Assembly: GCF_008180725.1 (NCBI RefSeq)
Contig: NZ_VTEV01000001.1
Coordinates: forward strand, 401,009-465,008
Reading direction: 5' to 3'
Length of the DNA stretch: 64,000 nt
Source of the DNA: Sutcliffiella horikoshii
GTDB taxonomy: Bacteria; Bacillota; Bacilli; Bacillales; Bacillaceae_I
Shown here: in pieces, positions 36,911 through 45,854 of the stretch
How positions within the stretch are numbered: position 1 is the stretch's first letter
Layout of the letters: each line of letters begins with the position of its first letter
Notes under the pieces: model-generated
Seen by the model: only the letters and a program-made list of their open reading frames with translations
Databases searched by the model: none
Told to the model about the DNA's origin: nothing
Program-made: the position numbers and the translations under genes

Positions 36911-37221
36911 TCCGCTGTTGATTTCCGCAAATGGCTTCGCTTTCCTAGGGAAGGTGCTTGAGCCTCCTCACTTCGCTGCGGAGTCTCAAGCTACCTTTAT
37001 CTCCCTCAGGAGTCTTCGCCTTTTGCTCCAATCAACAGCTATACATTAAAAAAACTAAAAGTTGATGCTTTATCAATAAATCCACATATACACCTTTTTA
37101 CTACCCTTCGACGAATGAAGTAACCTTGTTGATTGGAGTGGAAGGCGCGTAGACGCCCGCAGGAGGAAGGGACAGGTGAGACCCCGCAGGCAAGCGAAGC
37201 GCCTGGAACGCAAATCATCAG
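36911..37221 (+). repeat. Two-arm inverted composite repeat, copy 3 (B arm shortened)
   Basis: Arm A at 36911-37040, spacer of about 72 bp, then arm B from about 37113. In arm B, GACCCCGCAGGC is joined directly to AAGCGAAGCGCCTGGAACG. The roughly 33 bp lying between two CCGCAGGC direct repeats in other copies are missing. Between ctaG and ctaF. Confidence 0.88.
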
Positions 37222-37241
37222 TTCTACGCTGTCACACTAAC

Positions 37242-37273
37242 AAAAAAGACAGCCACTAAGGGCTGCCTTTTTG
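37242..37273 (-). terminator. Terminator after ctaF
   Basis: AAAAAGACAGCC / GGGCTGCCTTTTT stem just downstream of the ctaF stop; would end the ctaCDEF message before the repeat. Confidence 0.75.
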
Positions 37274-37281
37274 TTTGGTTT

Positions 37282-37614
37282 TTACCACCAGATAATAGTA
37301 GTAAATGCCAAGATTGTGATTAATCCAACTGCCAAACCAGAATATAAGAATAAAGCTGGAGTTTCATGTCCTTTATGGTTCATATGCATGAAATAGTATA
37401 GTTGGAAAATACACTGGACAATTGCAAGCAAGATGATGAACGGTACAATAAAGTACTTGGACATCTCTGCTCCTACTGCAAGGAATGCAAGTAGAGTAAG
37501 GAAGATCATTAGTACGAAGGATACCACTTGGTATTTCATTTCTTCCTTATTCTTTTTGCGACGATATGCTAAGTCTACTTTTGGGTTACCTGTATTTGAT
37601 TGAGTATTTGCCAT
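37282..37614 (-). CDS. ctaF: Cytochrome c oxidase subunit IVB
   Basis: 110-residue small subunit of caa3 oxidase (COX4_pro family). Three spans, with QLYYFMHMNHKGHETPALFL between the second and third. Starts 6 bp after the ctaE stop. Confidence 0.96.
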   Translation of the reverse strand: MANTQSNTGNPKVDLAYRRKKNKEEMKYQVVSFVLMIFLTLLAFLAVGAEMSKYFIVPFIILLAIVQCIFQLYYFMHMNHKGHETPALFLYSGLAVGLITILAFTTIIWW

Positions 37615-37620
37615 CAGTCA

Positions 37621-38244
37621 TCACACCAATCCCATTAAATATACAACAGTAAAGATGAATAACCATACAACGTCGATAAAGTGCCAGTATAGTGATGCTA
37701 CATAGAACTTAGGAGCATTGTATAGATCCAAACCACGTCTCATGTTACGGATTAAAAGAGTTCCAATCCAAAGTAAACCGAAGAATACGTGGGCACCGTG
37801 AGTACCAACTAATACGTAGAATGCAGAACCAAATGCACTACTAGTAATAGTATGGCCTAAATGGATATAATGATTGAACTCATAAATCTCTAGGATTAAG
37901 AATGATAATCCTAAAAGCCATGTGATACCCATCCACAATTGCATCTTTTTGAAGTTAAAGTTTTTCATGTGGTACATAGCGTACACACTTGTTAAAGAAC
38001 TTGTTAAAAGAATCATTGTTGCAGCAAAAACTAGAGCTAAATCAAATAATTCTTTTTGGTCTGGACCGGAAACAATGGAATCAGGTCCACTTAAAGCTAA
38101 ATATGTTGCAAACAATGAAGCAAAAAGTACAGTCTCTCCGCCTAAGAAAAGCCAGAAGCCTAAAAACTTGTTTTTGCCTTCAAGGGTCGCCTTTTCAGGC
38201 GAAGCTGGGAAAGTTTCTGCTGTGAATTTTTCTTCTGTATGCAT
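37621..38244 (-). CDS. ctaE: Cytochrome c oxidase subunit III
   Basis: 207 residues, five spans as in Bacillus caa3 subunit III, with FWLFLGGETVLFASLFATYLAL and LVGTHGAHVFFGLLWI. The start overlaps the ctaD stop by 1 bp, so translation is coupled. Confidence 0.97.
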   Translation of the reverse strand: MHTEEKFTAETFPASPEKATLEGKNKFLGFWLFLGGETVLFASLFATYLALSGPDSIVSGPDQKELFDLALVFAATMILLTSSLTSVYAMYHMKNFNFKKMQLWMGITWLLGLSFLILEIYEFNHYIHLGHTITSSAFGSAFYVLVGTHGAHVFFGLLWIGTLLIRNMRRGLDLYNAPKFYVASLYWHFIDVVWLFIFTVVYLMGLV

Positions 38245-40115
38245 TATAGCTTCGCCCCCTTGTCATCATCTTCAGCAAGAAGATCTTCTTTATGAATATG
38301 ATACCCATGATCATCAATTATTGAACGGAAGAACATAGCACCAAATGTTACTAATAGCCCAATGATCATCACAGGAAGACCCCATGTGAAATCAGTTCTA
38401 TACATTACACCAAATGCTGCGATAAATAAGCCTATTGAGATGATGAATGGAAGAATAGAACCGTTTGGCATATGGATGTCTCCGATTGGTTCTGCAGGCG
38501 TCATGCCTTTTTTACCTTCCATCTTCTCAACCCATAAAGGATCAAGTCCACGAACAAGTGGAGTTTGCGTAAAGTTATGCTCTGGTGGTGGTGAAGGAAT
38601 GGACCATTCTAATGTACGGCCGTAGCCCCAAGCATCGCCAGCTACAGTCTGCTTGCTTAAAGCAGTCTTTACGATATTGATGAATAAAACAACTGTTGCA
38701 AGTGCCATGAAAATAGCACCGATGGAGCTGACTAAGTTACCAAAGTTCCAACCAAGACCGTCGCCGAATGTGAATACACGACGTGGCATCCCCATAAGAC
38801 CAAGGAAATGTTGGATAAAGAACGTTAAATGGAAACCAATGAAGAATAACCAGAAAGTTATCTTTCCTAAAGTCTCATCTAAAATCTTACCGAAAATCTT
38901 CGGCCACCAGTAGTGAAGTCCCGCGAAAAGACCAAACACTACCCCACCTACGATTACGTAGTGGAAATGGGCTACAACGAAATAAGAATCGTGGTATTGA
39001 TAGTCAGCAGCAGCTGATGCTAGCATTACCCCAGTTACTCCACCTAGTACGAAAGTAGGAATGAATGCTACTGACCATAGCATTGCTGTATTGATTTGTA
39101 ACTGTCCGCCCCACATCGTGAACATCCAGTTAAAGATTTTAATACCAGTTGGTACGGCAATTGCCATTGTTGCAACCGCAAAGATAGCGTTCGCAATTGG
39201 GCCAAGACCAGTTGTGAACATGTGGTGAGCCCACACCATGAATCCTAAGAAACCGATTAATACTGTTGCGAATACCATGGAAGAATATCCGAAAAGACGT
39301 TTCTTAGAGAATGTAGAGAATACATCAGAGAAAATACCGAATGCCGGTAAGATTAAGATGTAAACTTCAGGATGTCCGAAGATCCAGAATAAATGCTCCC
39401 AGATTACAGTGTTACCACCAAGGTTCGGATCAAAGAAAGCCGTTCCGAAAAGGCGGTCGAACATCATTAATGCCAACCCAACAGTTAATGGAGGAAAGGC
39501 AAAAAGAATTAATGCAGATGCTACAAACGTAGACCAAGTAAAAAGTGGCATACGCATATAAGTCATACCAGGTGCACGCATGTTGATGATTGTAACAAGG
39601 AAGTTAATACCACCAATTAACGTACCAATACCCGAAATTTGGAGTCCTAACGCATAAAAGTCAATTCCATGACCTTCAGAAGCTAGAGACAACGAAGCGT
39701 AAGACGTCCATCCAGCATCAGGTGCGCCACCTAAGAACCAACTCATGTTCAGGAATACTCCCCCGAAGAAGAACAACCAAAAACCTAATGCGTTGATAAA
39801 TGGAAATGCAACGTCACGTGCGCCGATTTGTAAAGGAACAGCTGCGTTCATAAACGCAAACAATAATGGCATCGCTGCCAGGAATATCATTGTTGTTCCA
39901 TGCATAGTAAGTATTTCATTATAAAGGCCTGCAGCTAAAAAATCATTATTTGGTAAAGCTAACTGGATACGAATAAACATCGCTTCCAAGCCACCGACGA
40001 TAAAGAAGAATCCGCCGGCAATAAGGTAAAGGATGGCGATTTTCTTATGGTCTACTGTTGTCAGATAGTCCCATACCGTTGCGCCAAAGCCTTTTTTCTG
40101 TGCTAACTTACTCAC
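38244..40115 (-). CDS. ctaD: Cytochrome c oxidase subunit I
   Basis: Catalytic subunit of the caa3 oxidase with low-spin heme and the heme-CuB centre. 623 residues, 14 predicted spans. Signatures: WEHLFWIFGHPEVYILILP (CuB His and cross-linked Tyr), VWAHHMFTTG (two CuB His), and DSYFVVAHFHYVIVGG (heme His). Between ctaC and ctaE in one operon. Confidence 0.98.
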   Translation of the reverse strand: MSKLAQKKGFGATVWDYLTTVDHKKIAILYLIAGGFFFIVGGLEAMFIRIQLALPNNDFLAAGLYNEILTMHGTTMIFLAAMPLLFAFMNAAVPLQIGARDVAFPFINALGFWLFFFGGVFLNMSWFLGGAPDAGWTSYASLSLASEGHGIDFYALGLQISGIGTLIGGINFLVTIINMRAPGMTYMRMPLFTWSTFVASALILFAFPPLTVGLALMMFDRLFGTAFFDPNLGGNTVIWEHLFWIFGHPEVYILILPAFGIFSDVFSTFSKKRLFGYSSMVFATVLIGFLGFMVWAHHMFTTGLGPIANAIFAVATMAIAVPTGIKIFNWMFTMWGGQLQINTAMLWSVAFIPTFVLGGVTGVMLASAAADYQYHDSYFVVAHFHYVIVGGVVFGLFAGLHYWWPKIFGKILDETLGKITFWLFFIGFHLTFFIQHFLGLMGMPRRVFTFGDGLGWNFGNLVSSIGAIFMALATVVLFINIVKTALSKQTVAGDAWGYGRTLEWSIPSPPPEHNFTQTPLVRGLDPLWVEKMEGKKGMTPAEPIGDIHMPNGSILPFIISIGLFIAAFGVMYRTDFTWGLPVMIIGLLVTFGAMFFRSIIDDHGYHIHKEDLLAEDDDKGAKL

Positions 40116-40140
40116 AATGTAACCTCCCTTTCTGTGAAAT

Positions 40141-41202
40141 CTATTCTTCGTCCACTTTTAATGACATTAAGTATTCAACAAGAGCGTCAATTTCTTCTTG
40201 TTCCAAGTTACCGTAAGTACCTGTCATCAAGTTAGCCGGTTTAACTTCTTCAGGATCTTTTAACCATTTTTCCAAGTTTCCTGGAGTATGATCTAAAATA
40301 CCAGCAATCTTAGTGCGGTCCCCGAAGTTTGTTAAGTTAGGTGCAACCCCAGCGTCACTTTGTGCATCCGCTCCAACAGCGTGACACGTGATACAGCTTT
40401 GGTTAAAGATTTCTTCTCCAGCTTGCGCAAGATCAGTTTCTGCTCCATGTTCTTTGCCTTGCATTGTTTCAATCCACTGATCAAACTCTTCTCGAGGCAT
40501 CGTCTTCACTTTGAAATCCATCAATGCATGTGAAGGTCCGCATAGCTCGGCACATTTGCCGTGGAATAAGTTTTCAGCTTGGCCAACACGCTTTGAATCA
40601 AAGTTTAACCAGAAACGGTTTGTGTTGTCTGTGTTTGTATCCATTTTTCCTCCCGCAGAAGGAATCCAGAAGGAGTGCTTTACTTGACTTGCTTCCAAGT
40701 TGAAGTAAACATTTTCATCTGTAGGTACATATAGGTCTTGACTCGTTACTACTCCATACTCTGGGTATTCAAACTCCCACCAGTACAAGTGTGCAGTAAC
40801 ATTTACTACAAGTGCATCAGTCTCTTCCTTATCCATTTCGCTGACATCAGCAAGGTGAAAAGTGTAAGAGACAGTTGGAACTGCTAGGATTAAAAGTAAT
40901 AAAATCGGAATAACAGTCCAGGTGATTTCAAGTTTGTGGCTTCCTTCCACTTGCTTTGGAATAATTTCTTTATCGCCTTTACGCTGACGGAACTTAACTA
41001 CAACGTAAACGAAGATAATAGAAACCACAACTACTACAAGAATCATAATTGCTGAGCTTAACAAAATCAGTGATTTTTGCATATCTGCCACTTCACCTAC
41101 TGGCTGAAGTGTAGATAAGAATGGTTTACCACAGCCTGCTAAGAATAGCGCCATTACACTGAAAAGTGATACTATACGCCAATTAGGTAGCCATTTCTTC
41201 AT
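40141..41202 (-). CDS. ctaC: Cytochrome c oxidase subunit II with fused cytochrome c
   Basis: 353 residues: lipoprotein signal (LAGC, Cys24), two spans, and a CuA domain with ligands His176, Cys217, Cys221 and His225 in HGKCAELCGPSH. A C-terminal cytochrome c domain has heme motif CITCH at 270-274, which defines the caa3 type. It faces the outside and accepts electrons from cytochrome c. Confidence 0.98.
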   Translation of the reverse strand: MKKWLPNWRIVSLFSVMALFLAGCGKPFLSTLQPVGEVADMQKSLILLSSAIMILVVVVVSIIFVYVVVKFRQRKGDKEIIPKQVEGSHKLEITWTVIPILLLLILAVPTVSYTFHLADVSEMDKEETDALVVNVTAHLYWWEFEYPEYGVVTSQDLYVPTDENVYFNLEASQVKHSFWIPSAGGKMDTNTDNTNRFWLNFDSKRVGQAENLFHGKCAELCGPSHALMDFKVKTMPREEFDQWIETMQGKEHGAETDLAQAGEEIFNQSCITCHAVGADAQSDAGVAPNLTNFGDRTKIAGILDHTPGNLEKWLKDPEEVKPANLMTGTYGNLEQEEIDALVEYLMSLKVDEE

Positions 41203-41429
41203 AGCCTAATCAAACCCCTCTTTCATATTTAGTGAGTGAAGTAGAATGTATTGATAAATTCCTTCAAAGCTTTGAGAAAGAATCTAATCACAAATTATAG
41301 AGCCAACAGGTTTTGCCAAATTAGCTATACACGTTTTACCTCAAAAGGACAAAATTTGCACCCATTGTTTACTATACCACAGGTTATGTAATTTCACCCT
41401 TAAATTTTGAGGTGTTTCGCGTGAAAACA

Positions 41430-41461
41430 GACAGCTACCCTTTATAAGCAATAGCTGTCAT
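41430..41461 (-). terminator. Possible attenuating hairpin between ctaB and ctaC
   Basis: GACAGCTA / TAGCTGTC inverted repeat with a 15-nt loop; weak T-tract on the minus strand. It could reduce read-through from ctaB into ctaCDEF. Confidence 0.4.
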
Positions 41462-41480
41462 GCACTCTTATACCTTGATC

Positions 41481-42422
41481 TTAAAAAATAGTAACAATGA
41501 TCATGGAAACAAATAAGATAGTCAGATAATTTAATGAGTAGACAAACATCAATGTTGCCCACTTCATTCCATCTTTCATTTTAAAACCAGCAATACTAAG
41601 AGCAAGCCAGCCTAAGTTCAACAGTGTCGCTAATACGATTAATCCCATTCCAAGGTCAAACAACCAGAAAGGTAGCGGTAACAAACAGGCAACCCACACA
41701 AGCATTTGTCTTCTAGTTATATCAAAGCCATGAACAACAGGAAGCATTGGAATGCCGGCATTTCTGTATTCCTCACATCTTCGGATTGCAATGGCAAGGA
41801 AATGTGGAATTTGCCATACAAACATAATGAAGAATAATATCCAGGCAATCAATGATAGACTCGGGTCTACTGCAGCCCAGCCAATAAGCGGGGGAACTGC
41901 ACCTGAAACACTTCCAATTACCGTGTTAAGCGTATTTTTCCTTTTTGACCACATTGTATATAAAACCACATAGGTGAAAGCCCCGATAAGTCCAATTACA
42001 GCTGCTGTAATTGTTGTAAAACCAAGAATAATAGTTCCTACTGCAGTAAGAAACAACCCTAGATATAGTGCACCTTTAGGATTCATTCTTCCGGTTACGG
42101 TAGGACGATTCTTGGTTCTAGACATTAGATGATCAATATCTCTGTCAATATAGTTATTTAAACTACAAGAACCTGCAACAACCAGTGAAGATCCTATCAT
42201 AGTCAGAAGTACGATATCCAAATTAGCAATAAAACCATCAGTCTGGGTAAAGTATATAGCTAACCAGAGGCCGGTAAACGTAGTGATGAAATTGGAATTC
42301 ACTATTCCAATTTTAATTAGCGCTAAGAAGTCTTTCCATTTTGAAGGAGCAACTTCCATACCTTGAGGACGTTCATCTGATAATGACGCAGGCGCTTGGT
42401 CCAAAGTCCTCAAATTTGCCAT
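41481..42422 (-). CDS. ctaB: Protoheme IX farnesyltransferase (heme O synthase)
   Basis: UbiA-superfamily membrane enzyme converting heme B to heme O. 313 residues, about nine spans. Prenyl-diphosphate motifs are [19 protein letters not shown] near residues 94-112 and the second Asp-containing loop; [19 protein letters not shown] is also typical. Divergent from ctaA. Confidence 0.97.
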   Translation of the reverse strand: MANLRTLDQAPASLSDERPQGMEVAPSKWKDFLALIKIGIVNSNFITTFTGLWLAIYFTQTDGFIANLDIVLLTMIGSSLVVAGSCSLNNYIDRDIDHLMSRTKNRPTVTGRMNPKGALYLGLFLTAVGTIILGFTTITAAVIGLIGAFTYVVLYTMWSKRKNTLNTVIGSVSGAVPPLIGWAAVDPSLSLIAWILFFIMFVWQIPHFLAIAIRRCEEYRNAGIPMLPVVHGFDITRRQMLVWVACLLPLPFWLFDLGMGLIVLATLLNLGWLALSIAGFKMKDGMKWATLMFVYSLNYLTILFVSMIIVTIF

Positions 42423-42920
42423 TTATATTCCTCCTTTGAACCTTTCATGCAATCATTTGTAATGTGTAAAACAAACGAGCATGTGAATGCGTTTTCACTA
42501 CCGCAGTAAAATGCGGTATTCATGCACAAATTGAGCAACAAGTGCTCGGCAACATTCTCTCTGTATATTAAATCATATTTGCTAAATACTTTGTGAATTA
42601 TATTTGAAGAAAATATGACTAATTTGTGTCACCTAAAGAGAATCCGACCCGTGCTTTATAAAACGGTATATAATAGGATTTGTCGAAGCTTTTCACAAAA
42701 GTGAAGAAGCTTATTACAAACTTCCCTTATATATTACTAGCAAACTCCACACCATTATTCAACCTTTTTCACGATAATAATTTCCTGATTGATAACTGCA
42801 TGAGGATATTGTCAATTACCGTAAGATTGTGTAGTATTGGGAGGACGTTTATTATTTTACCATTTCTGTTTCTTTTTTAATATAAGGGAGATACAAATTC
42901 TTTCTGAGAAGGTGAATCTA
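42423..42920. promoter_or_regulatory. ctaA-ctaB divergent regulatory region
   Basis: About 500 bp without a gene. It contains a cre-like site at 42484-42497, a CCGC/GCGG hairpin at 42500-42515 and AT-rich sequence. In B. subtilis this interval carries ResD sites controlling both genes; I could not assign individual ResD boxes. Confidence 0.6.
42484..42497. promoter_or_regulatory. cre-like site upstream of ctaB
   Basis: TGAATGCGTTTTCA matches TGWAANCGNTNWCA at all but one position. Glucose repression of cta genes through CcpA is known in B. subtilis, which supports function. Confidence 0.6.
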
Positions 42921-43859
42921 GTGAATAAATTGTTAAAGTGGTTCGCCGTTTGCACGTCTATTATCATGCTTTTTGTTTTGATCGGGGGAGCACTTGTTAC
43001 AAAAACTGGTTCTGGAATGGGTTGCGGAAGATCTTGGCCTCTCTGTCACGGCGAGCTTATACCAAGTAATATTGACTTCGCCCTCATTGTAGAGCTTAGT
43101 CATCGCGTTGTTTCAGGATTAGCTGCACTTATGGTTTTGACTCTGGCAATATGGGCTTGGAGGGCAATTGGCCATAAACGGGAGACAAAATTTTTAGCAC
43201 TTTTATCCTTTATGGTATTAATTTTACAAGCGCTAATTGGAGCAGCAGCTGTAATGTGGGGACAATCTTCTGCAGTACTTGCACTCCACTTTGGAATTTC
43301 CCTCATTTCATTTGCGTCCGTCTTCCTTCTTACTTTACTTATTTTTGAAGTAGATAAGAAGTTTGATGCTGAAACTCTGATAGTGGACCGAAAGATGTCG
43401 TTTCATATTATCGGTATTATTGTTTATTGCTATCTAGTTGTGTATAGCGGTGCATTAGTGCGACATGTTGGCGCAAGCTTAGCATGCCCAAGTTGGCCTA
43501 GCTGTACACGGAACGGACTGGGTCTTCCCACTCAGATGCATGAATGGATTCAAATGGGACACCGAGCGGCAGCCGGACTAATTGTTGTTTGGATTGTTTA
43601 TGTTACAGTCCTTGCCATTAAGAAATACAAACACCAGCCTGTCATAAAAACCGGCTGGATTATATGCTCCATTCTTGTACTTTCTCAAGCTACGACCGGA
43701 GCATTAATTGTGGTTACGAAGCTAAATATCTTTGTAGCATTATTACACGCTTTAATTATCTCTTGTTTATTCGGGGTTTTAAGCTATTTCTTAATGCTAG
43801 TAACGCGTAATAAAACCAATAAGGTTAAATTAAACAACCAAACAACTAAATCGATGTAA
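42921..43859 (+). CDS. ctaA: Heme A synthase
   Basis: Oxidises heme O to heme A for the caa3/aa3 oxidases. GTG start at 42921 ([13 protein letters not shown] follows), with GAAGGTGA upstream; 312 residues, eight spans. The two cysteine pairs of Bacillus CtaA are present: [11 protein letters not shown] in the first extracellular loop and ACPSWPSC in the third. Heme-ligand His are in [18 protein letters not shown] and QMGHRAAAG. Confidence 0.96.
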   Translation: MNKLLKWFAVCTSIIMLFVLIGGALVTKTGSGMGCGRSWPLCHGELIPSNIDFALIVELSHRVVSGLAALMVLTLAIWAWRAIGHKRETKFLALLSFMVLILQALIGAAAVMWGQSSAVLALHFGISLISFASVFLLTLLIFEVDKKFDAETLIVDRKMSFHIIGIIVYCYLVVYSGALVRHVGASLACPSWPSCTRNGLGLPTQMHEWIQMGHRAAAGLIVVWIVYVTVLAIKKYKHQPVIKTGWIICSILVLSQATTGALIVVTKLNIFVALLHALIISCLFGVLSYFLMLVTRNKTNKVKLNNQTTKSM

Positions 43860-43896
43860 AAAACGAGTGGGCTTAATATGGCCCACTCGTTTTTTA
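43858..43896. terminator. Bidirectional terminator, ctaA/phr
   Basis: AAAAACGAGTGGGC / GCCCACTCGTTTTTT stem between convergent genes. Confidence 0.88.
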
Positions 43897-43903
43897 TACG
43901 AAG

Positions 43904-45328
43904 TTACTTTAATTCTTGAAACATTTGAATTGCTTTTTTTCTTTGAATGGTATGGTCTACCACAGGGCTTGGATAATCTTTGCCTATCACACAACCTGCT
44001 TTCCTTTGATCATTCTCACTCATTTTCCATGGCTCATGAATGAACTTCTCCGAAACCCCAGCTAGCTCTGGAAGATACTTTTTTATATACTCCCCTTTAG
44101 AATCAAACCGGTTCGACTGTGTCATTGGATTAAAAACACGAAAATATGGTACTGCATCCGTTCCTACTGACGATGCCCATTGCCAGCCCCCAATATTGGA
44201 TGCCTCATCATAATCATGCAACATCTCCTCAAAGTACCTTTCTCCCAATCTCCAATCCATCAACAGGTCTTTGGTAAGAAAAGAAGCTGTGATCATTCTA
44301 ATACGGTTATGCATCCAGCCTTCTTCTCTCAATTGTCTCATGCCTGCATCGACAATTGGATACCCTGTTTTCCCTTCTTTCCATTTCCCCAAAAGATTTG
44401 AATTGTCATTCCATTTGAGTTGCCGATATTTATCATCTATTTCATTTAATTTACTTTCCGGGTAGTGATGATAGATCATATTGTAAAAGTCTCTCCATGC
44501 CAATTCTTTTATAAATGTATCCATTCCTGTGCTATAGGATGTTTGCTGTTTTTCTTGAATGTGATATAAAACGGTTCTAGCGGAAATTGTTCCTGTCCTC
44601 AGATGGACGGATAACCTTGATGTCGCTTCTGCAGAGGGTACATCCCTGAATCGATCATATTGATCTATTTTCTTTTGTAAGAATACCTTTAGCAATCTCC
44701 TTGCTGCTTCTTCATGCGGAACAGAGTTTTGATCTAAAAACATTGGTAGGTTCGATAAAACTTTTTGACCTTTAGAGTACAATGAATCCTCTCTAACACT
44801 CTCTAGGAATAGGTCTTCCTCTGTTAAAACGTATGGATCTCTTTTTGGCTGAGCAATCCACTTTTTGAAATACGGAGTAAAAACTTTGTAAATAGAATCG
44901 TCCGCCTTTTTCACTTCCCTAGCACCGTGAATCGTGTAGTCGATATAGGAAGAAACCTTCATTCCCTTCTGTAAAAAGAACTTGTCTATTTCTTCATCCC
45001 GTTTTTGACCAGCACCAACTTCATCCTGGTTGTAGTATAATGACGATATTTCAGGGAAATGTTCTAAAATATGAGAGAAGGCTTCCTGCCAAGTTCCCTC
45101 TATTATATGAATATATATTCCAAGCTTTTCACACCTTTTAACAAACAGATCCAATGCAGCAAAGAAGTAGCGGTGATTGGGTGTATTATTTTTAGTGAAT
45201 ACCGGATCTAAATGGTAGATGAACAGTAAAGGCTCTTTTCTTTGTTGTGCTTCCTTTACCGCGTGGTATAAAGCAGTGTTATCCTGCAAGCGAAAATCCC
45301 TGCGAAACCACATTACTGATAAAGTCAT
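43904..45328 (-). CDS. phr: Deoxyribodipyrimidine photolyase (class I CPD)
   Basis: Light-dependent repair of cyclobutane pyrimidine dimers. 474 residues: N-terminal antenna domain (VMWFRRDFRLQDNTAL), then the FAD-binding domain with GYPIVDAGMRQLREEGWMHN (about 335-354) and NIGGWQWASSVGTDAVPYFR (about 385-405), where the Trp chain is kept. B. subtilis has no photolyase at this position; here it lies between ctaA and pycA beside a repeat. Confidence 0.95.
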   Translation of the reverse strand: MTLSVMWFRRDFRLQDNTALYHAVKEAQQRKEPLLFIYHLDPVFTKNNTPNHRYFFAALDLFVKRCEKLGIYIHIIEGTWQEAFSHILEHFPEISSLYYNQDEVGAGQKRDEEIDKFFLQKGMKVSSYIDYTIHGAREVKKADDSIYKVFTPYFKKWIAQPKRDPYVLTEEDLFLESVREDSLYSKGQKVLSNLPMFLDQNSVPHEEAARRLLKVFLQKKIDQYDRFRDVPSAEATSRLSVHLRTGTISARTVLYHIQEKQQTSYSTGMDTFIKELAWRDFYNMIYHHYPESKLNEIDDKYRQLKWNDNSNLLGKWKEGKTGYPIVDAGMRQLREEGWMHNRIRMITASFLTKDLLMDWRLGERYFEEMLHDYDEASNIGGWQWASSVGTDAVPYFRVFNPMTQSNRFDSKGEYIKKYLPELAGVSEKFIHEPWKMSENDQRKAGCVIGKDYPSPVVDHTIQRKKAIQMFQELK

Positions 45329-45447
45329 AAGTTAGTCACCTCACTCACCATTATAGATACAAAGCTAACCTAATAAAAGTTTGGATGGGTTACATTCATA
45401 TAGTAGTGGAAAAACCGACCGGCCATTTTTCGTTACTTGGATACACT

Positions 45448-45770
45448 CCGCTGTTGATTTCCGCAAATGGCTTCGCTTTCCTAGGGGCTGACGTGAGCCT
45501 CCCTCGCCTTCGCCTGCGGGGTCTCCACCTAGCACTATCTCCCTCAGGAGTCTTCGCCTTTTGCTCCAATACACAGCTAGAAATTCAGTTAACTCGTTTA
45601 GATACTTTTCCTTTACCCTTTAAATAAATGAAGTTACCTTGTTGATTGGAGTGGAAGGCGCGCAGACGCCCGCGGGAGGAAGGGACAGGTGAGACCCCCG
45701 AAGGCGCAAGCCCGAGGAGGCTCACGGACCGCCCGCAGGCAAGCGAAGCGCCTGGAACGGAAATCAACTG
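45448..45770 (+). repeat. Two-arm inverted composite repeat, copy 4
   Basis: Arm A 45448-45580 (CCGCTGTTGATTTCCGC ... CTCCAATACACAGCT), short spacer of about 48 bp, and arm B about 45627-45770 ending GGAACGGAAATCAACTG. Complete copy between phr and the pycA terminator. Confidence 0.9.
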
Positions 45771-45792
45771 GATTATATACTTTCTTATCTAT

Positions 45793-45839
45793 TAAAAAAA
45801 GAAACTGAGAATGATGGACCATCACTCTCAGTTTCTTTT
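45793..45839 (-). terminator. Terminator after pycA
   Basis: AAAAGAAACTGAGA / TCTCAGTTTCTTTT with additional pairing of GATGG/CCATC, just past the pycA stop. Confidence 0.85.
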
Positions 45840-45854
45840 AATAGGAAAGTTTAA

